Of a stretch of DNA of 64,000 nt, positions 1 through 11,458 are shown in pieces. The stretch is from NCBI GenBank assembly GCA_003116995.1, contig BDSL01000053.1, forward strand, positions 372,001 to 436,000, given 5' to 3'. The position numbers and the translations under genes were made by a program. Below the pieces are notes generated by a model. The model was not told where the DNA came from. It made no database searches and saw nothing but the letters and a program-made list of their open reading frames with translations. The stretch's first letter is position 1, and every line of letters starts with the position of its first letter. This stretch comes from Yamagishiella unicocca (lineage: Eukaryota; Chlorophyta; Chlorophyceae; Chlamydomonadales; Volvocaceae).

Positions 1-711
1 TCCTTCCACATTGGGCCTTACGTGCTCGTAACAAACACCAATTCAACGCATCCTTGTCCATCGGTGACTACGGCTGGTATGACAGGACTCTTAAGCTGTC
101 AATTTGGGGTTTCCAAGTTTGCTTCGGTCTGCATTGCAGTACGAGGAGCACCTGTCGTACAGCATTGAGCAGCACCAACCATCGAATTCGATTCATTGAG
201 CAGCACCAGCCATCGCATTCGATTCCGGTATTGCGGATGCCAGTAAACCTTAAAGCCATAACATCGGACGCATCCATTGCAACTCAACGTCTCCGGCTGT
301 CATACAACACGCCATTTTAATTTAGTGATGCACTTTCACGACAATGTGCTTGTTCCACCGCTTACGCCTTGCTCACAACGTACATAGCAGTGAATGCGCG
401 GACTTGTCGCTCCAGCTAACGTGGTCTGAAGCGCGGGTCGGCTTGCGTCGCGGCGCACAGGAGGCGGTCGAACGCTGATGTATGTAGTTGATCCTAGATC
501 TTGCGCATATCCTGTTCGAGTTGGGAGGCTTTAAGCCACTGCGGCTACTGTGTCAACGAAACATCGCAGCGGCTCTATCTTGGACATTCATCGCTCGTTT
601 TGCCTCCAGAGGTCCACACGTTACCAATTTACAGCAGACCGCCTGTCCACTATCTCCCGCGGCAGCGTTAGGGGCAGCCGTTGCAGGGGATTGTACGATA
701 GCGCGGGCGTC
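1..711. other. Upstream region, no gene recognised
   Basis: This is the 5' flank of the GT61 gene. Only short frames without recognisable motifs occur here. A frame on the + strand is open from 550 and runs in phase into the first GT61 exon, so part of 550-711 could be coding if translation starts at the ATG at 550. Two near-identical stretches around 165-215 form a short direct repeat. I see no convincing TATA box. Confidence 0.5.
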
Positions 712-3700
712 ATGGCCTCCATTGCGATTGAGGATCATTGGGTCAGCAACTGCAGCGGGAGCAGCAGTAACGGGGTCAGCGGCCAAGGTGCTCAGTCACC
801 CGCCCGGCCCCAAGCTAACGCTGGCTGGGTCGCGTCGCAGTGTGATTGGCGGCGGAGCGATGGCCAGTGCGTTATGGACCTACAGCCGCGTTCCCCAACC
901 CCATCCACGCCCTTAGCTCCCGCTCCCCGCATCGAATCCAGCAGCAGTAGCAGTAATACAAATTACGGAGGCAGCAGCCATCTCTCTGGCACTGCTGGTG
1001 GCGACGATGTCAGCCGCTATAACCATGAGGAATGGCCCATTTCTCCAGAGGCCGCCGCTCCACCCGCGTGGCAATCAACAACGAAGCCACAGCCGCTGCA
1101 GCAGCCAGGGGCCCTCCTCATCCGGCGACGACGCTGCCATGCACCGAGGCGGACGCGCTCCCAACACCGCCTCGTGTGCGATGGAGGGCGAGGCTCTGAC
1201 GGGGCAGCAGCAGGATGGGGACCACCGAGTGCGGCGGACCTGCTGCGTCTCCTGGCGCTGATGCTCATGGCGGCGTGCGCTGCTCAGCAGGCAACGGTGG
1301 CCGCGGCGCAGAGCTCTTCCAGCTCGGCCATCCCGGCAGCAACACAGGAGAGCGAAGCCTGTGAGACGCCCTCGCGGCTGTCTTATCCCACGATGACTGC
1401 CCTGGGCTGCCAGCGCTTCGAGAAGGTGGGTTAGGGTTTAGGCGAAAATAATGCTTTGCTCGCCGCTGCTTCCCGGGGTGGGGAGGGTTCGCGCCTTGCA
1501 TGCATGCTTAGCGGCGTGTTCCTCTCTCTCTCTCTCTCTTGGCTACTTGCTACTTCAGAGGGAAAATGAGAGCACCGTGAAGGGCACAGGGCACACATGC
1601 AGCGCGCACGCCCAGGCGCCCTGCTGCGATCGCAGTGTGTGAGGGCGTGGAGGCCAGGTTGGTCGACCTTGGCCTTGGTTGGCCCTCGAATGCTGACCGC
1701 ATCTTCACATCGTTCAAAACACCACGTCGACGGAGGCCCCCCCATTCCCTCCTCCTGTTTCCGCCCTTCCCCGGACCGCTTCCCACAAACCACCGCCACC
1801 ACCGCCCGCCACCACCGCCCGCCACCACCGCCACCACCGCCCGCCACCACCGCCCGCCACCACCGCCCACCACCACCACCCACCACCACCCACCACCAGA
1901 TGTGCATCGACCAGCAGCAGTTCATCACCTACGACCCCAAGTACAACCCGCGGCTGACCGTCACGAAGGCACCCTCCTTCGACGTCAAAGACGTCGTGTA
2001 CAACTGGCCAAACCCCTGGGGTGCGTGGGTGTGCTGCGCTGGCTACCCGCGCGCGTCTGATTTAAATTCCGTGTGTATCCGTGGATATCATTTCCTAACT
2101 TTGGGTGACGTCATTTGTTGTTCGGTCGTTGCGCTGTTTCAGTCCCGCTCACCACCGCCGGCTGCGTGCCGTCTTGTTGTTTCACAGCTCGCGCGGAACG
2201 TCGCCTCACACACACACATGTTACAAGCACAGCAGCGTGTTGATATCCGCATCTCGTCCCTGCCACCACGCTGCCACCACATCCTCGTGCTGACACCACA
2301 ACCTCGTGCTGCCACCACATCCTCGCGCTGCCACGACATCCTCGTACAGGCAACGGCGACAAGTTCGAAAACGGTCGCGACCTCCATGTGCCGCGCGTCG
2401 TGATCCGGGTCAACACCAGCGAGGAGGCGTCCCCCGACCTGCAGCAGCCGGTCTTCAGCCGCTGCACGAGCCCCTTGGTGCTGTGGCAGAGGCGAGTGGG
2501 GCGTGGTGTTCGGAAGGAAAGGGAAACCTCGCTCACAGTCAAAACGGCAAAGCGAGCGCATACCTGCGTGCGTGTGGCGCGGTGTATGTGTCTGTGTGTG
2601 CGTGTGGCGCGGTGTATGTGTCTGTGTGTGTGTGTGTGTCGCGGTGTCTGTGTCTGTGTGTGTGCGTGTGCGTGTGCGTGTGCGCGCATGGTGTATGGCT
2701 GTTGGGGTGGGGCGGGGCGGCGAAGGGCGAGGCGGCGTGCGTTGCTTGCCAGCCGCAGGACGTGCCTGCCTTCGTTAGCGGCTGAGTCAGCATGTACACG
2801 TGGACGAAGCCTGCTGCAGGGCCATCCGTGACGACGCCAACGCAGGTGGATGTTCAACGTTGGCGAGGTGTACGAAACGTCGTACATACGAATGTACGAC
2901 GAGTACGTCAATGGTATGATCGACCCGCGCATGACGCTGGTGGTTGCGACGCCGCACGGCCTGCGGCTGCCGCGCTTCATGCGCGTCTTCTTCGCATCCC
3001 TGTTCAAACCCGAGGTCAGTCTCTGACGAGCCATGTGCCTACCTAGGCGTTAGGTCGCTGACGAGCCATGTGCCTACCTAGGCGTTAGGTCGCTGACGAG
3101 CCATGTGCCTACCTAGGCGTTAGGTCGCTGACGAGCCATGTGCCTACCTAGGCGTTAGGTCGCTGACGAGCCATGTGCCTACCTAGGCGTTAGGCCGCTC
3201 CTGCTGCCACCAGCAAGTGGTGGCTGCAGCGATGCCTGCTGCATGTAAGCTGCTCGATCGGTTGCTGCCGCCGCGCCTGCTGCTCCGCCTTGCTGCTCTC
3301 GAACTCTACCTTTTCCTGCTCGTACACCGGCTGCTGCTGCTGCTGCTGCTCCACTTGCTGCTGCGACGGCGGCGCCACGTCGACCGGTTGCGCGATGTTT
3401 CAAATCCTGCTTCACGATTCCACTGCTGGTCCCGCCATTGGACGCGCCCGCCGTCCGTGCACACATGGTCCCATCCACTCGACCTGCAGGTCACTACGCT
3501 GGCGGACTTCTCCGACCGCCGCCCGAACGTGCTGGAGCCGAGCAACTCAACAGCAGAGGGCTGGCACGTCCGGTGGGTGGCTGCGTGCGCGGCGGGCGTG
3601 GCTTTGGTACCGCTAGAAAGGTGTATCGATCATATGGACGTGGTTGGGGTGGGATGTGGCTGGGCTGGGCTTCGTTCTGGGTAAGACAACGCGTCTTGGG

Positions 3701-6289
3701 ATGCGGGTTAGGGTGAAGCGTAGCTGCTGCGTACGAACCGCCCTGTGTAGATCCGTCGAGAGACCGAACTCGGCGGCACCACGCTGGCGGGAACCCCATC
3801 GCCATCCGGCATGTGCGGCCTTGCTTGGTGCCCAGCCGCTGTAGGCGTACGTGGGTGATGCGTGTAGAAGCGTGCGTGTGATGAGCAGTCGCTGCGGTCG
3901 CAACTGCGCAGGTGCTTTCAGACTGTGCACATGTGTAAAATCAAGAACCGAAAGGTAGGTCAGAGACGACAGCGTGCGCGAGTGCGGTGCGTTCGACTGG
4001 TGGATTTGCCCCAGCCCCCCCACCTCTTCATTCGTCTGCTAACGATAAGGATCTGTCCGGAACCTATCCCGCTTTATGCTATGAGCTACAACGCTCCTCC
4101 CTGGAGCTTCACCTGCGTGTCGGGCTGCCCGCTGCACCCGAGGCCCTGGCGCCGCTTCCTTCGCCGCTTCCCTTCTCGTTTCTCTTCACACCCCCATTTA
4201 TCCCGGCTATCCCCCCTCCCCCGGCATTGCCTTCGACAATCGGCAGCGCACGCACCCCACCGACCCTGCGTGATCGATGCCCCTGCATACTGACATGCAG
4301 GAGGATGGCCTGTGTGCGGCAGGCGAGCACCTGCTGCAGCACTATGCCGACCGGCTGCCCCCCGTGAACCCCCTGTTCGACCCGGTGATCGACCAGGACG
4401 CACTCAAGGTAGGTGCGCTGCTGCTGCTGAAGCCGCTGACTTCTGGCTGGGCAATGCCCGACAAGTGTCCGTGTGAATAATTTACCGCGCTCTAAGCCGC
4501 GATGCTCCATGGATGGTATTGAAAAGTAGGGAAAAAAGAAAAAGGAGGCTGAACCCCAGCCTCAACGGGTGTGTGTATCCATTTATTACGCAAGTCGTAA
4601 AGCAAATAAAATACTTCGCGCGCCTCGCTGGCCTTGCGTGGTTTGCTCAGGTGGTGTTTGCGTCCCGCCCCAACGCCACCGGTCGCTCGCTCCTCAACGA
4701 GGCCGAGCTGCTCGCGGACTGCAATGCACTGGACCCGGTGGCGGAGCTGGGGCCCTCGGGCGGCTTCGAGGGGCGCTACCGGAGGGTCAAGTGCGTGGGC
4801 CACGTGTTCGGCCGCGACCTGCTGTACGACATGTCGTTGGCCAAGGTGCGTGGGGTGGTTGCTCTTTACGAGATACCGGTGCACACGTACATATCTTGTG
4901 CGTTCTGAACGTAAGCATTTTCCCTTTGTACCTTCGTACGTGGGGCCCCATGAGCGGACTTCCACTATGCCCCATTACGCAAGCAGACGTGGTTTTGCAG
5001 TACAGCGCGCATGCCGTGTTAGTTGCGTACGAAAAGCACATGATGGCGGCTCAATAGACGGTAGCTAGGCATCTGTTGCTGAACAATGATGTTATTCACA
5101 TTGTCATGCATAGCTCATAAGGGCAGCCCTAGCGGCTGTTGCGGTTGGAATTCGAAACGCTCGGTTGTCAGTCGCGACCGGTCGTCACGCCGATCTAGCT
5201 ATTTGGCCTATAGCCAACACGGGCACCAGCGTCGCCGTCCCCTTGTTTGCTTGGCTGCCCTCGCAGCCTGCAGCTCCCATCTAGCAACATGCGTACTGCT
5301 ATTGCAGAAAGTACTCGTGCCACGCCCCGCGCAGACTATCGACGTGCTGGTGGCAACACATGGAGCCGCTGGGTACCACTCTTTCTACATGTCCCGTGGG
5401 TCGTCCCTCGTGGAGTTGATACCATTCAGGTTCTCCTCGATGTGGGTGAACCTGTACTACGCCAAGATGCTTGAGTACGAGAAGAAGGTATGTCGGGCAC
5501 TGCAGCAAGCAAGTCATGGATGTCGTCTGATGTGGTTTGTAAGTGTATGCCTGGGCGGGCTGGGGCGGTATGTCTGCTGCCGGATGCATGCACGGGCTGC
5601 AAGCGGTCCGCGAGCTGTTCATCCAACCAGTCAACGCAGCAACGTGTCCTACCCGGGCACGGAGTTTCGCTGCTGCAAAGTCGCAACCTACTCCTCATCC
5701 TCCCTCCTTCCACCTCCCCTCCCGCCCCCTCCCGCCCGTCTGTCCTAAACGTTTTTCCTTTCGTACACGGATTTTCCTTCCACCTCCCCTCTCTCCCTCC
5801 TTCCCTCCACCTGCCCTTGCCCTGCCTGCAACTCCCTCCCCGCCCCCAGGTGTTCTATTGGTCCATCTGGATTGCGAACTCCACCCACTCCCACCCATCA
5901 GCCTTCCAAGAGTCCGCCGTGTTCCGAAAGGAATACGAATACCGCGAGCACCACATGACAATGCCGTGGGCGCCCCTCAAGCAACACCTCGTGGAAATAC
6001 TCCGGGTGAGGCTCACAGCACAGATACACGCTGCATGCATCCGGTAGCTCGCCCACGACTGGGTGTCTTTTTCACGTAGTATGCGTGACGCATGGGTCCC
6101 CCTACCTGCCTACCTGCCTACCTGCCTGCCTGTCTGTCTTGCACGCAGTTGGGGGGCAAGGCGATGTCGTACAAGGCGGCCTACCTGGCGGGCAAGCACG
6201 CCATCGAAGATAATCTGCGGCCCGTTGCCAACCGGCCCGATATTGAGCGAGCTGGGTGGAAGCACTACAGGCCGCGCGGAGATGAATGA
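712..6289 (+). CDS. DUF563 / family GT61 glycosyltransferase, probably Golgi type II membrane protein
   Basis: Eleven exons join in consistent phase: 712-1425, 1900-2020, 2350-2491, 2846-3014, 3490-3572, 3912-3954, 4301-4408, 4651-4845, 5308-5487, 5850-6005, 6149-6289, giving about 683 residues. The C-terminal half has the GT61/DUF563 layout: an ASR..TGRSLLNEAELL block (exon 8), then an HGA motif near residue 543 followed by GSSLVELIP near 553-561 (exon 9), the usual GHGAGLTN...VvEl.P signature. A hydrophobic LLRLLALMLMAAC segment near residue 176 could be the membrane anchor. Family members transfer xylose, arabinose or GlcNAc to glycans in the secretory pathway; the substrate here cannot be read. 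The start is uncertain: ATG 712 leaves a long cytosolic tail, and ATG 550 or 1261 are alternatives. The third intron fits best as a GC-AG intron (donor gcgagt at 2492). Confidence 0.75.
1790..1899 (+). repeat. CCACCACCG-type low-complexity tract in an intron
   Basis: Degenerate CCACCACCGCCCG repeats fill the last 110 bases of GT61 intron 1 and form its pyrimidine-rich 3' end, stopping at the acceptor CAG before 1900. Translated, it resembles a pherophorin-like proline-rich stretch, but the position just before a splice acceptor and the lack of a conserved frame argue for intron. Confidence 0.7.
2575..2690 (+). repeat. TG-rich microsatellite in GT61 intron 3
   Basis: Imperfect (TG)n with interspersed GTGTGGCGCGGTGTATG units, inside the intron between exons 3 and 4 of the GT61 gene. 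Confidence 0.8.
3023..3197 (+). repeat. Perfect 35-bp minisatellite, five copies, in GT61 intron 4
   Basis: Five head-to-tail copies of a 35-bp unit beginning CTGACGAGCCATGTGC; the only difference I see is a T-to-C change at the end of the last copy. The array starts 8 bases after the donor of exon 4 (3014) and has no spacers, so it is a minisatellite and not CRISPR-like. Confidence 0.95.
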
Positions 6290-7003
6290 CGTCGATGAGG
6301 GCGGCGGGTCGCATTGCTACTAGGAGTTGGCGCACGTACGACAACTGACGCGGGCGTACCGTACATTGGCAGACATCGGAACAGAGTCGCGGGCGGAATC
6401 GTATCGTACATTGAGGAACATCGAGCTGTGATCGCAATTTATGGTGTGATTATTGCGTTTCGAGTACATTTTGTGACGGTGACTTAAACACAGTACTGCA
6501 AGTGTTGGTAGACCCTTTCGGACAAAACGATGATGGATTGCTGGATATGCGTTTCACGCCGCACACGGTGGATCGACTACATGGACAGGGGCGATAACTG
6601 CGGAGGCGCAAGGACGTTGGCAAAAGAGTCTAAGCAAGTTGTGGTGATAAGGCAAGGTCTAATTGTGGACACTACATGTTGTCGCTAGCACCCAGCTTTG
6701 GGCTGTGGGCCCTTGTGAATTTTGAACCCCAGGGCCATGCTCAATGGGTATTGACTTCGGCCTACGCAGTGTTGCCTAATCCTAGTTGTGTTGCACGCAT
6801 ACACTGGGCAGTATCCGTGTATAGTTGATGCTTAGACACGTTCCCGAGAAAACGTTAACCTCAGATCAAGCATGTTACACAGCGCCAACCAGGAACACCA
6901 ATAACTATAATGCTGATGTCTACACTGTCAAGGACTCGAAAGTTCAATGGAGTCTTGAAGGAAATGCAGATAGACAATGCTAACTGGGCAATACAGCTAG
7001 GCC
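6290..7003 (+). other. Long 3' untranslated region of the GT61 gene
   Basis: No coding potential is seen. The first TGTAA-type signal on the + strand is at 7004, so a 3' UTR of about 0.7 kb is likely, in the range seen in volvocine algae. The last part contains a short aCAGCTAGGca repeat (about 6993-7042). Confidence 0.5.
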
Positions 7004-7016
7004 TGTAACCGTTACA
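7004..7016. terminator. Palindromic bidirectional poly(A) signal (TGTAA / TTACA)
   Basis: TGTAACCGTTACA reads TGTAA on both strands, the usual volvocine poly(A) signal. It lies between two convergent genes: 715 bases after the GT61 stop on + and 285 bases after the TMEM120 stop on -. One 13-bp site could end both transcripts. Confidence 0.55.
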
Positions 7017-7300
7017 ACAACAGCTAGGCAAAACAGCTAGGCAACGCAGGCTGCAAGGGGCTGTCCAAGTCATGTAGGATCTATCTGCACAGCAGGTGGA
7101 TCGCACATAACTGCAATCCAATGCGGAAGTCGCTGGCTTGGTTTAACTCAGCTCCCACCCATGTGGCGCCGTCCCAAAGCCTCCCTGCAGCCCCAGCACT
7201 AACACCTCCCGGACCGACGCCCGCCACTTATAGGCTAACCCACCACCACTCAGCGACGTCAGCCCATCGCTATCACAACCAGGCCAGGCCCGAGCCGCCC

Positions 7301-10300
7301 CTACGCCACCTTGCCCTTCCCCGCTCCCCCCTGCCCCTCGCCCTTCCCTGCAGACCCGCCCTTCCCGTCCATCTGCGGCTGCTGCTCCCTCCCAGCTGCT
7401 GCCGATGCCGATGCCACGCGGGCATCGCTGCCGGCAGCTCGGCCCCGGGGGGATGAAGCGCCCCGGCTGCCGCTGCTGCTGCTGCCGCCCAAGGCTGATC
7501 GCCGTGCCGCGCGACTGCTGCTGCTGCGCTTCTCCAGCATGGTCAGGAGCGTGGTCAGGAAGTTGCGGAAGGCCATGTATGCGAAGGTCACACCCACGAC
7601 ACACACGCCTCGCATTCCGCGCAGGTCCGAGCCCTGTGAGTGATCATCCATCATTCAACATCATCAGGAGGGGGCAAGGGATGCATGGACTTGAGCGTCC
7701 TCACAAGCACGAGCCACACCAAAATGATGGACTTCTATGGACTCAATTCACAGCGGTGCAACCGGCAACAGGATCTGCGAGCATAGCTGGTTGCTGGACG
7801 GACACCAACATGCCCAGCAAACTGCGTATGATAGATGAATACATAAAGAGTTGCGCTGCCATGGCCGCCGTACGGTGATGACGAGATCGAGCGAGGCTGA
7901 TCCTACACATAGACGTGGACAAGCGCTTTCTGCGCTCCGTTCCTCACCAGCGCACAGATGGTACCAGCGTAGTGAGAATTGGACGGCGTTTGCTGGCGTC
8001 GCATAAACGCTTTACATCGCACGGCCTATACCGCGCACGGCAGCAGGTAGGCCAGCGAGCCGCCGCTTGCCTTGGCGCATGGCCGCCTGCTCGCTCCGCC
8101 GCACATTACCCTAGCTAGCACCCTACCTGGTCCTCGTTCTCTAGCCAGCCCTCCGCGCTGAGGAAGGCGGGGTACGCACGCCACGCCACGCCGGCGCCGA
8201 TTGCAAACTGCAACACCTGCGAGGGCGATAAGAGGAGCGCCGCCTCCCCGCTTCAGCAAACATTCGGACCGACTTCGTATCCAATTTAGCCAAGGCTAGG
8301 ATAACCGCAGCAGCTCAAAAGGGTACTGCCAGGCGGGTGGGTTAAATATACATACGACCGGCCGCGGACCAGATAAGGGTGCGAGAGCGAGCGATCGGGA
8401 CGGCGTGCGGGGTGGCCGATGGATCAATACCCCCTTCACGCCCGCTGCCGGCACGGCGCCCGCCCGCCCCCTTGGCCACCCTTGCCGGACCCGCAACTAC
8501 TCCGCCAGAGGTTAGATAGCTCTTGGGCAGCTAGCGTTAGCCACCACGCTTGTCCGCCCCTGCCTGCGCCAAGCGGATGCGAACCCACCTGCAGCGTAAA
8601 GAGGAGCGGGTAGAGCAGCAGCAGCTGGCCGCTGCCTCCGGAGCTTTCCCCGGCGACGACGTCCATAGCGCTGTCGCGGCCCAGCGCGATACGTGTGTAC
8701 ATGCGGCGGCGCTGGTAGCGGTTCTGAACGAACATGACGGCAGCCTGGAAGACGCTCCACACGAGGAAGGACCTGAAGAAGAGGTGGACGGCTGCAGGGG
8801 CGGGGGCGGAGGGAGGGAGGAACGGAGGCAGGTAGCTGGCGTGGGAGCTGGCCCGGCAGGGAGATGCTGCCGTGCATGTGGAAGGCGCGGGGGATGGGAG
8901 GCAGTTGCAGGTTTGCATCACGGCGGCATGAGAACTCCTCGGGAGATGTGTATTGCCGGGTGGGGTACGGAAGGCCTAGATCGTCGTGGCTGCGGCTCCG
9001 CGCCGCAGCGCCTGTTGCCTCGTGAAAGATGAAACCCTCAAGGCTCGTGCTTCAAGGCCCTTGCTAAACCGCAGCCCCCCCCCCACACACACATCTGACG
9101 CGTACTCGCGCTCAGCTAGCTCGGCCGCCCAGACATTTAACGTCCAGCCATACATGGATCCTAGCTACGACTCCAGCAGTGTCCTCACCTGGACTGGTTA
9201 TGGGCAGCCCCAGCATCGCCAGCGACGCAGCCGCCGACCAGTAGTGGTGCTGCATCCACCAGGTCTTGATCCGGGAGCCGTTGACGTACAGCACGTTCTC
9301 GCGCAGGGCCATGGCCAGGTAGAAGTACGACAGCCAGGCCAGGTACAACTGCACCCCTGCCGTGTGGTGTCGTACGTATGGGGGGGGGGATCGTGTGGTG
9401 TGGTGAATGCCGGGGGGCTGATGAGGGACGGCGGGTGAGGTGGCGCGGGAGAGGGACGGTGCCGCAGTAGTATTGGGGCCTCCGGCAGCAGATAAGAGCC
9501 CACGTGGATCGCGCATGGATCGCGCATGGATCGCGCATGGATCGCGCATGGATCTCGCACCAGCTCCCTACGCTGCCAGCTACACAGCAGCGCTAGACGT
9601 GCGCTGACTGGGTCGATCGCCGTGATCCAAGCCCTCAGAAATCCGGAACCCCGCCAACCTTCGCGGTAACCTATGTATGTGGCGTCATCCCGGACGACTG
9701 CGCCCTCGCAGCCACCCGGCGCAACCCGGCACGCCCACGCAGCCTCCAGCAGTCCCAACAGCCTGCCAGCGCACCTCCCCAATAATTTTGGTTTCACTTC
9801 TCCCTCGTGTGGCAAATACACGTTCCATACCCTACCCCGCCCTCCCACGGACATGCGCATTCCCCACATTCCCAACCGCACTCAACCACCCAACCGCCTG
9901 TCAGCAGCCGCTACAGAACTGCCCATCCGACCGTCAGCACGGCAGCCACCCAACCGCGCGCACCCAACCCCCTGCCTCACCCGTCAGCAACCACGGCGTG
10001 AGTGTCCCCGTGCCGAAGGTCACCCCCTGGTGCCTGTCTGCCCAGCTCATGCCCACCACCAGCGACAGGGGCCCCAGCAGCATCACCGCCGCCGAGGTGT
10101 CTCTGAAGTGGTGGTACTCCTCCCGTATGCCCTGTAGGCCGCCGGGGGCAAGAAGGAGGAAGAGGACGGGTAGATGGATGGATGGAGGAGGCGGGGCTAG
10201 ACGAGGAGAACAGCGCGACAGGAGTGGGGTGGCACCGAGGGCTGCCGGCGTGGATGGGTAGGCTAGATGGGCAGGTTAGATGGGCAGGTTAGATGGGTGT

Positions 10301-11458
10301 GTAAGCGTGGACGGAGGACCAAGCGCGTTACGGCAGGGGTCGTCTTACCCCAAACCCACCTCTCTTCTGCGTGCCTTCCGTACGATCCCCGGCCCTCACG
10401 CACCCTGCCTACGCAAGTCCTTCCTCTTCCTGCCACCCGCACCTGACTGACGTCACGCCTCAACGCCACTATGTTGATCTTGTCGCCCAGCAGCAGCCGC
10501 AGCAGCCAGGGGTTCCGCGGCTTGCAGAACTTGCGGCTGCGGGCGGGCTCGCGGGGCGGCCGGGGGGAACGTGTGTGTTTGAAACCAACAACCAACGCAC
10601 TGAAGGCACGCGCCGCCGACGCAGGCGAGCAAAAGACGAGCTCGGATCGCCGAAACCAAACCTTCGCTGGGCTCGTGCCGATAAGCATGCCACGATAGTC
10701 GCTGGAAACTGCGCAACGACTGCTACTGCCAGCAGTCCCCGCCCCTCCCTGGCATCTCGTGCGTGTATCGCTAGCTTGCCCCTTTGCCCGCTTGCGCCCC
10801 AACTCATCCCTCCCGGAGGTAGCACTCACAGGTCACCTCCCGGCCCCAATCCGGTCATGACATTGCGGGCATCCTTGAGGATAGCGCCCACCGCCTCCGC
10901 CTCGCCGCGGCTGCCCAGAGCGCGGGCCTGTTTCTCGGCGGTGGCAATCGTCTGCATAAGAGACTTAATCTGCGGGGGGGGAGGTAGAAGTTCTGAGACT
11001 GAAAACTTGGGACTGGCGGCACGCGTTTCCTAACGGCAGGGACTAGGAGGCAGGGCGTAAGGTGGAAGCCGCGGTTTAGGTGCTCAGCGTCCATAAAACA
11101 CACACATGTGAATTCAATATGGTATCCTTTGATCAAGTATACGAAGTGTCTCACCTCGACAGCCAGCGCATCGCTCTCGCCAACTATCCGGTTGCAGTAA
11201 GTCAAAGCACGGCTGCTCAGCGCGCGACTGCATCACGTGTGTGCGCAAAATATATGTTAGAAACGCGCCATCCTGTGATCGCGTCATGAAAGCATTTCCC
11301 AACACATTAACGCATACCATCGCACGAGGACCTGTTCTGCCTCCGCTGCAAGCGCTTCTTTTTCCTACACGAATAATAACAGGCATCGCGTTAATTCACG
11401 GCGACAATTTGCTGGTTTGCAGACCGGAATGCCGACAGCTGTGAGAGCTGACCTCCAT
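7301..11458 (-). CDS. TMEM120 / TMPIT family multi-pass membrane protein
   Basis: Exons on the minus strand, in order: possibly 11458-11453 (ATG GAG), then 11364-11318, 11227-11155, 10969-10830, 10536-10452, 10131-9981, 9356-9189, 8791-8589, 8216-8127, 7633-7301. All joins keep phase; total about 431 residues. The N-terminal part is charged, coiled-coil-like (to about residue 90), as in the family. The membrane part shows the family blocks REEYHHFRDTSA, LALRENVLYVNGS, WWMQHHYWSA and QNRYQRRRMYTRIALGR, strong matches to animal TMEM120 and plant TMPIT-like proteins. Animal TMEM120A has an ELOVL-like fold binding coenzyme A in ER/nuclear membranes; the WW..HHY motif is kept here. The last ~75 residues are a Ser/Gly/Arg-rich tail. 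The six-base first exon is tentative; the rest is firm. Confidence 0.85.
9511..9552 (+). repeat. 12-bp tandem repeat (GCGCATGGATCG), about 3.5 copies
   Basis: Short perfect repeat within the TMEM120 intron between the exons at 9981 and 9356. Confidence 0.8.

Noticed and set aside
1715..1900. Proline/histidine-rich frame resembling a pherophorin rod
   Set aside because: It sits directly upstream of the exon acceptor at 1900, lacks start or domain context, and is explained as a CCACCACCG intronic tract.
3023..3197. Direct repeats that might suggest a CRISPR array
   Set aside because: The 35-bp units are contiguous with no spacers and lie in an intron of a eukaryotic gene.
3190..3378. Minus-strand Gln-rich frame (VEQQQQQQPVYEQEKVEF)
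   Set aside because: It lies inside GT61 intron 4 on the opposite strand, with no start, splice context or neighbouring exons.
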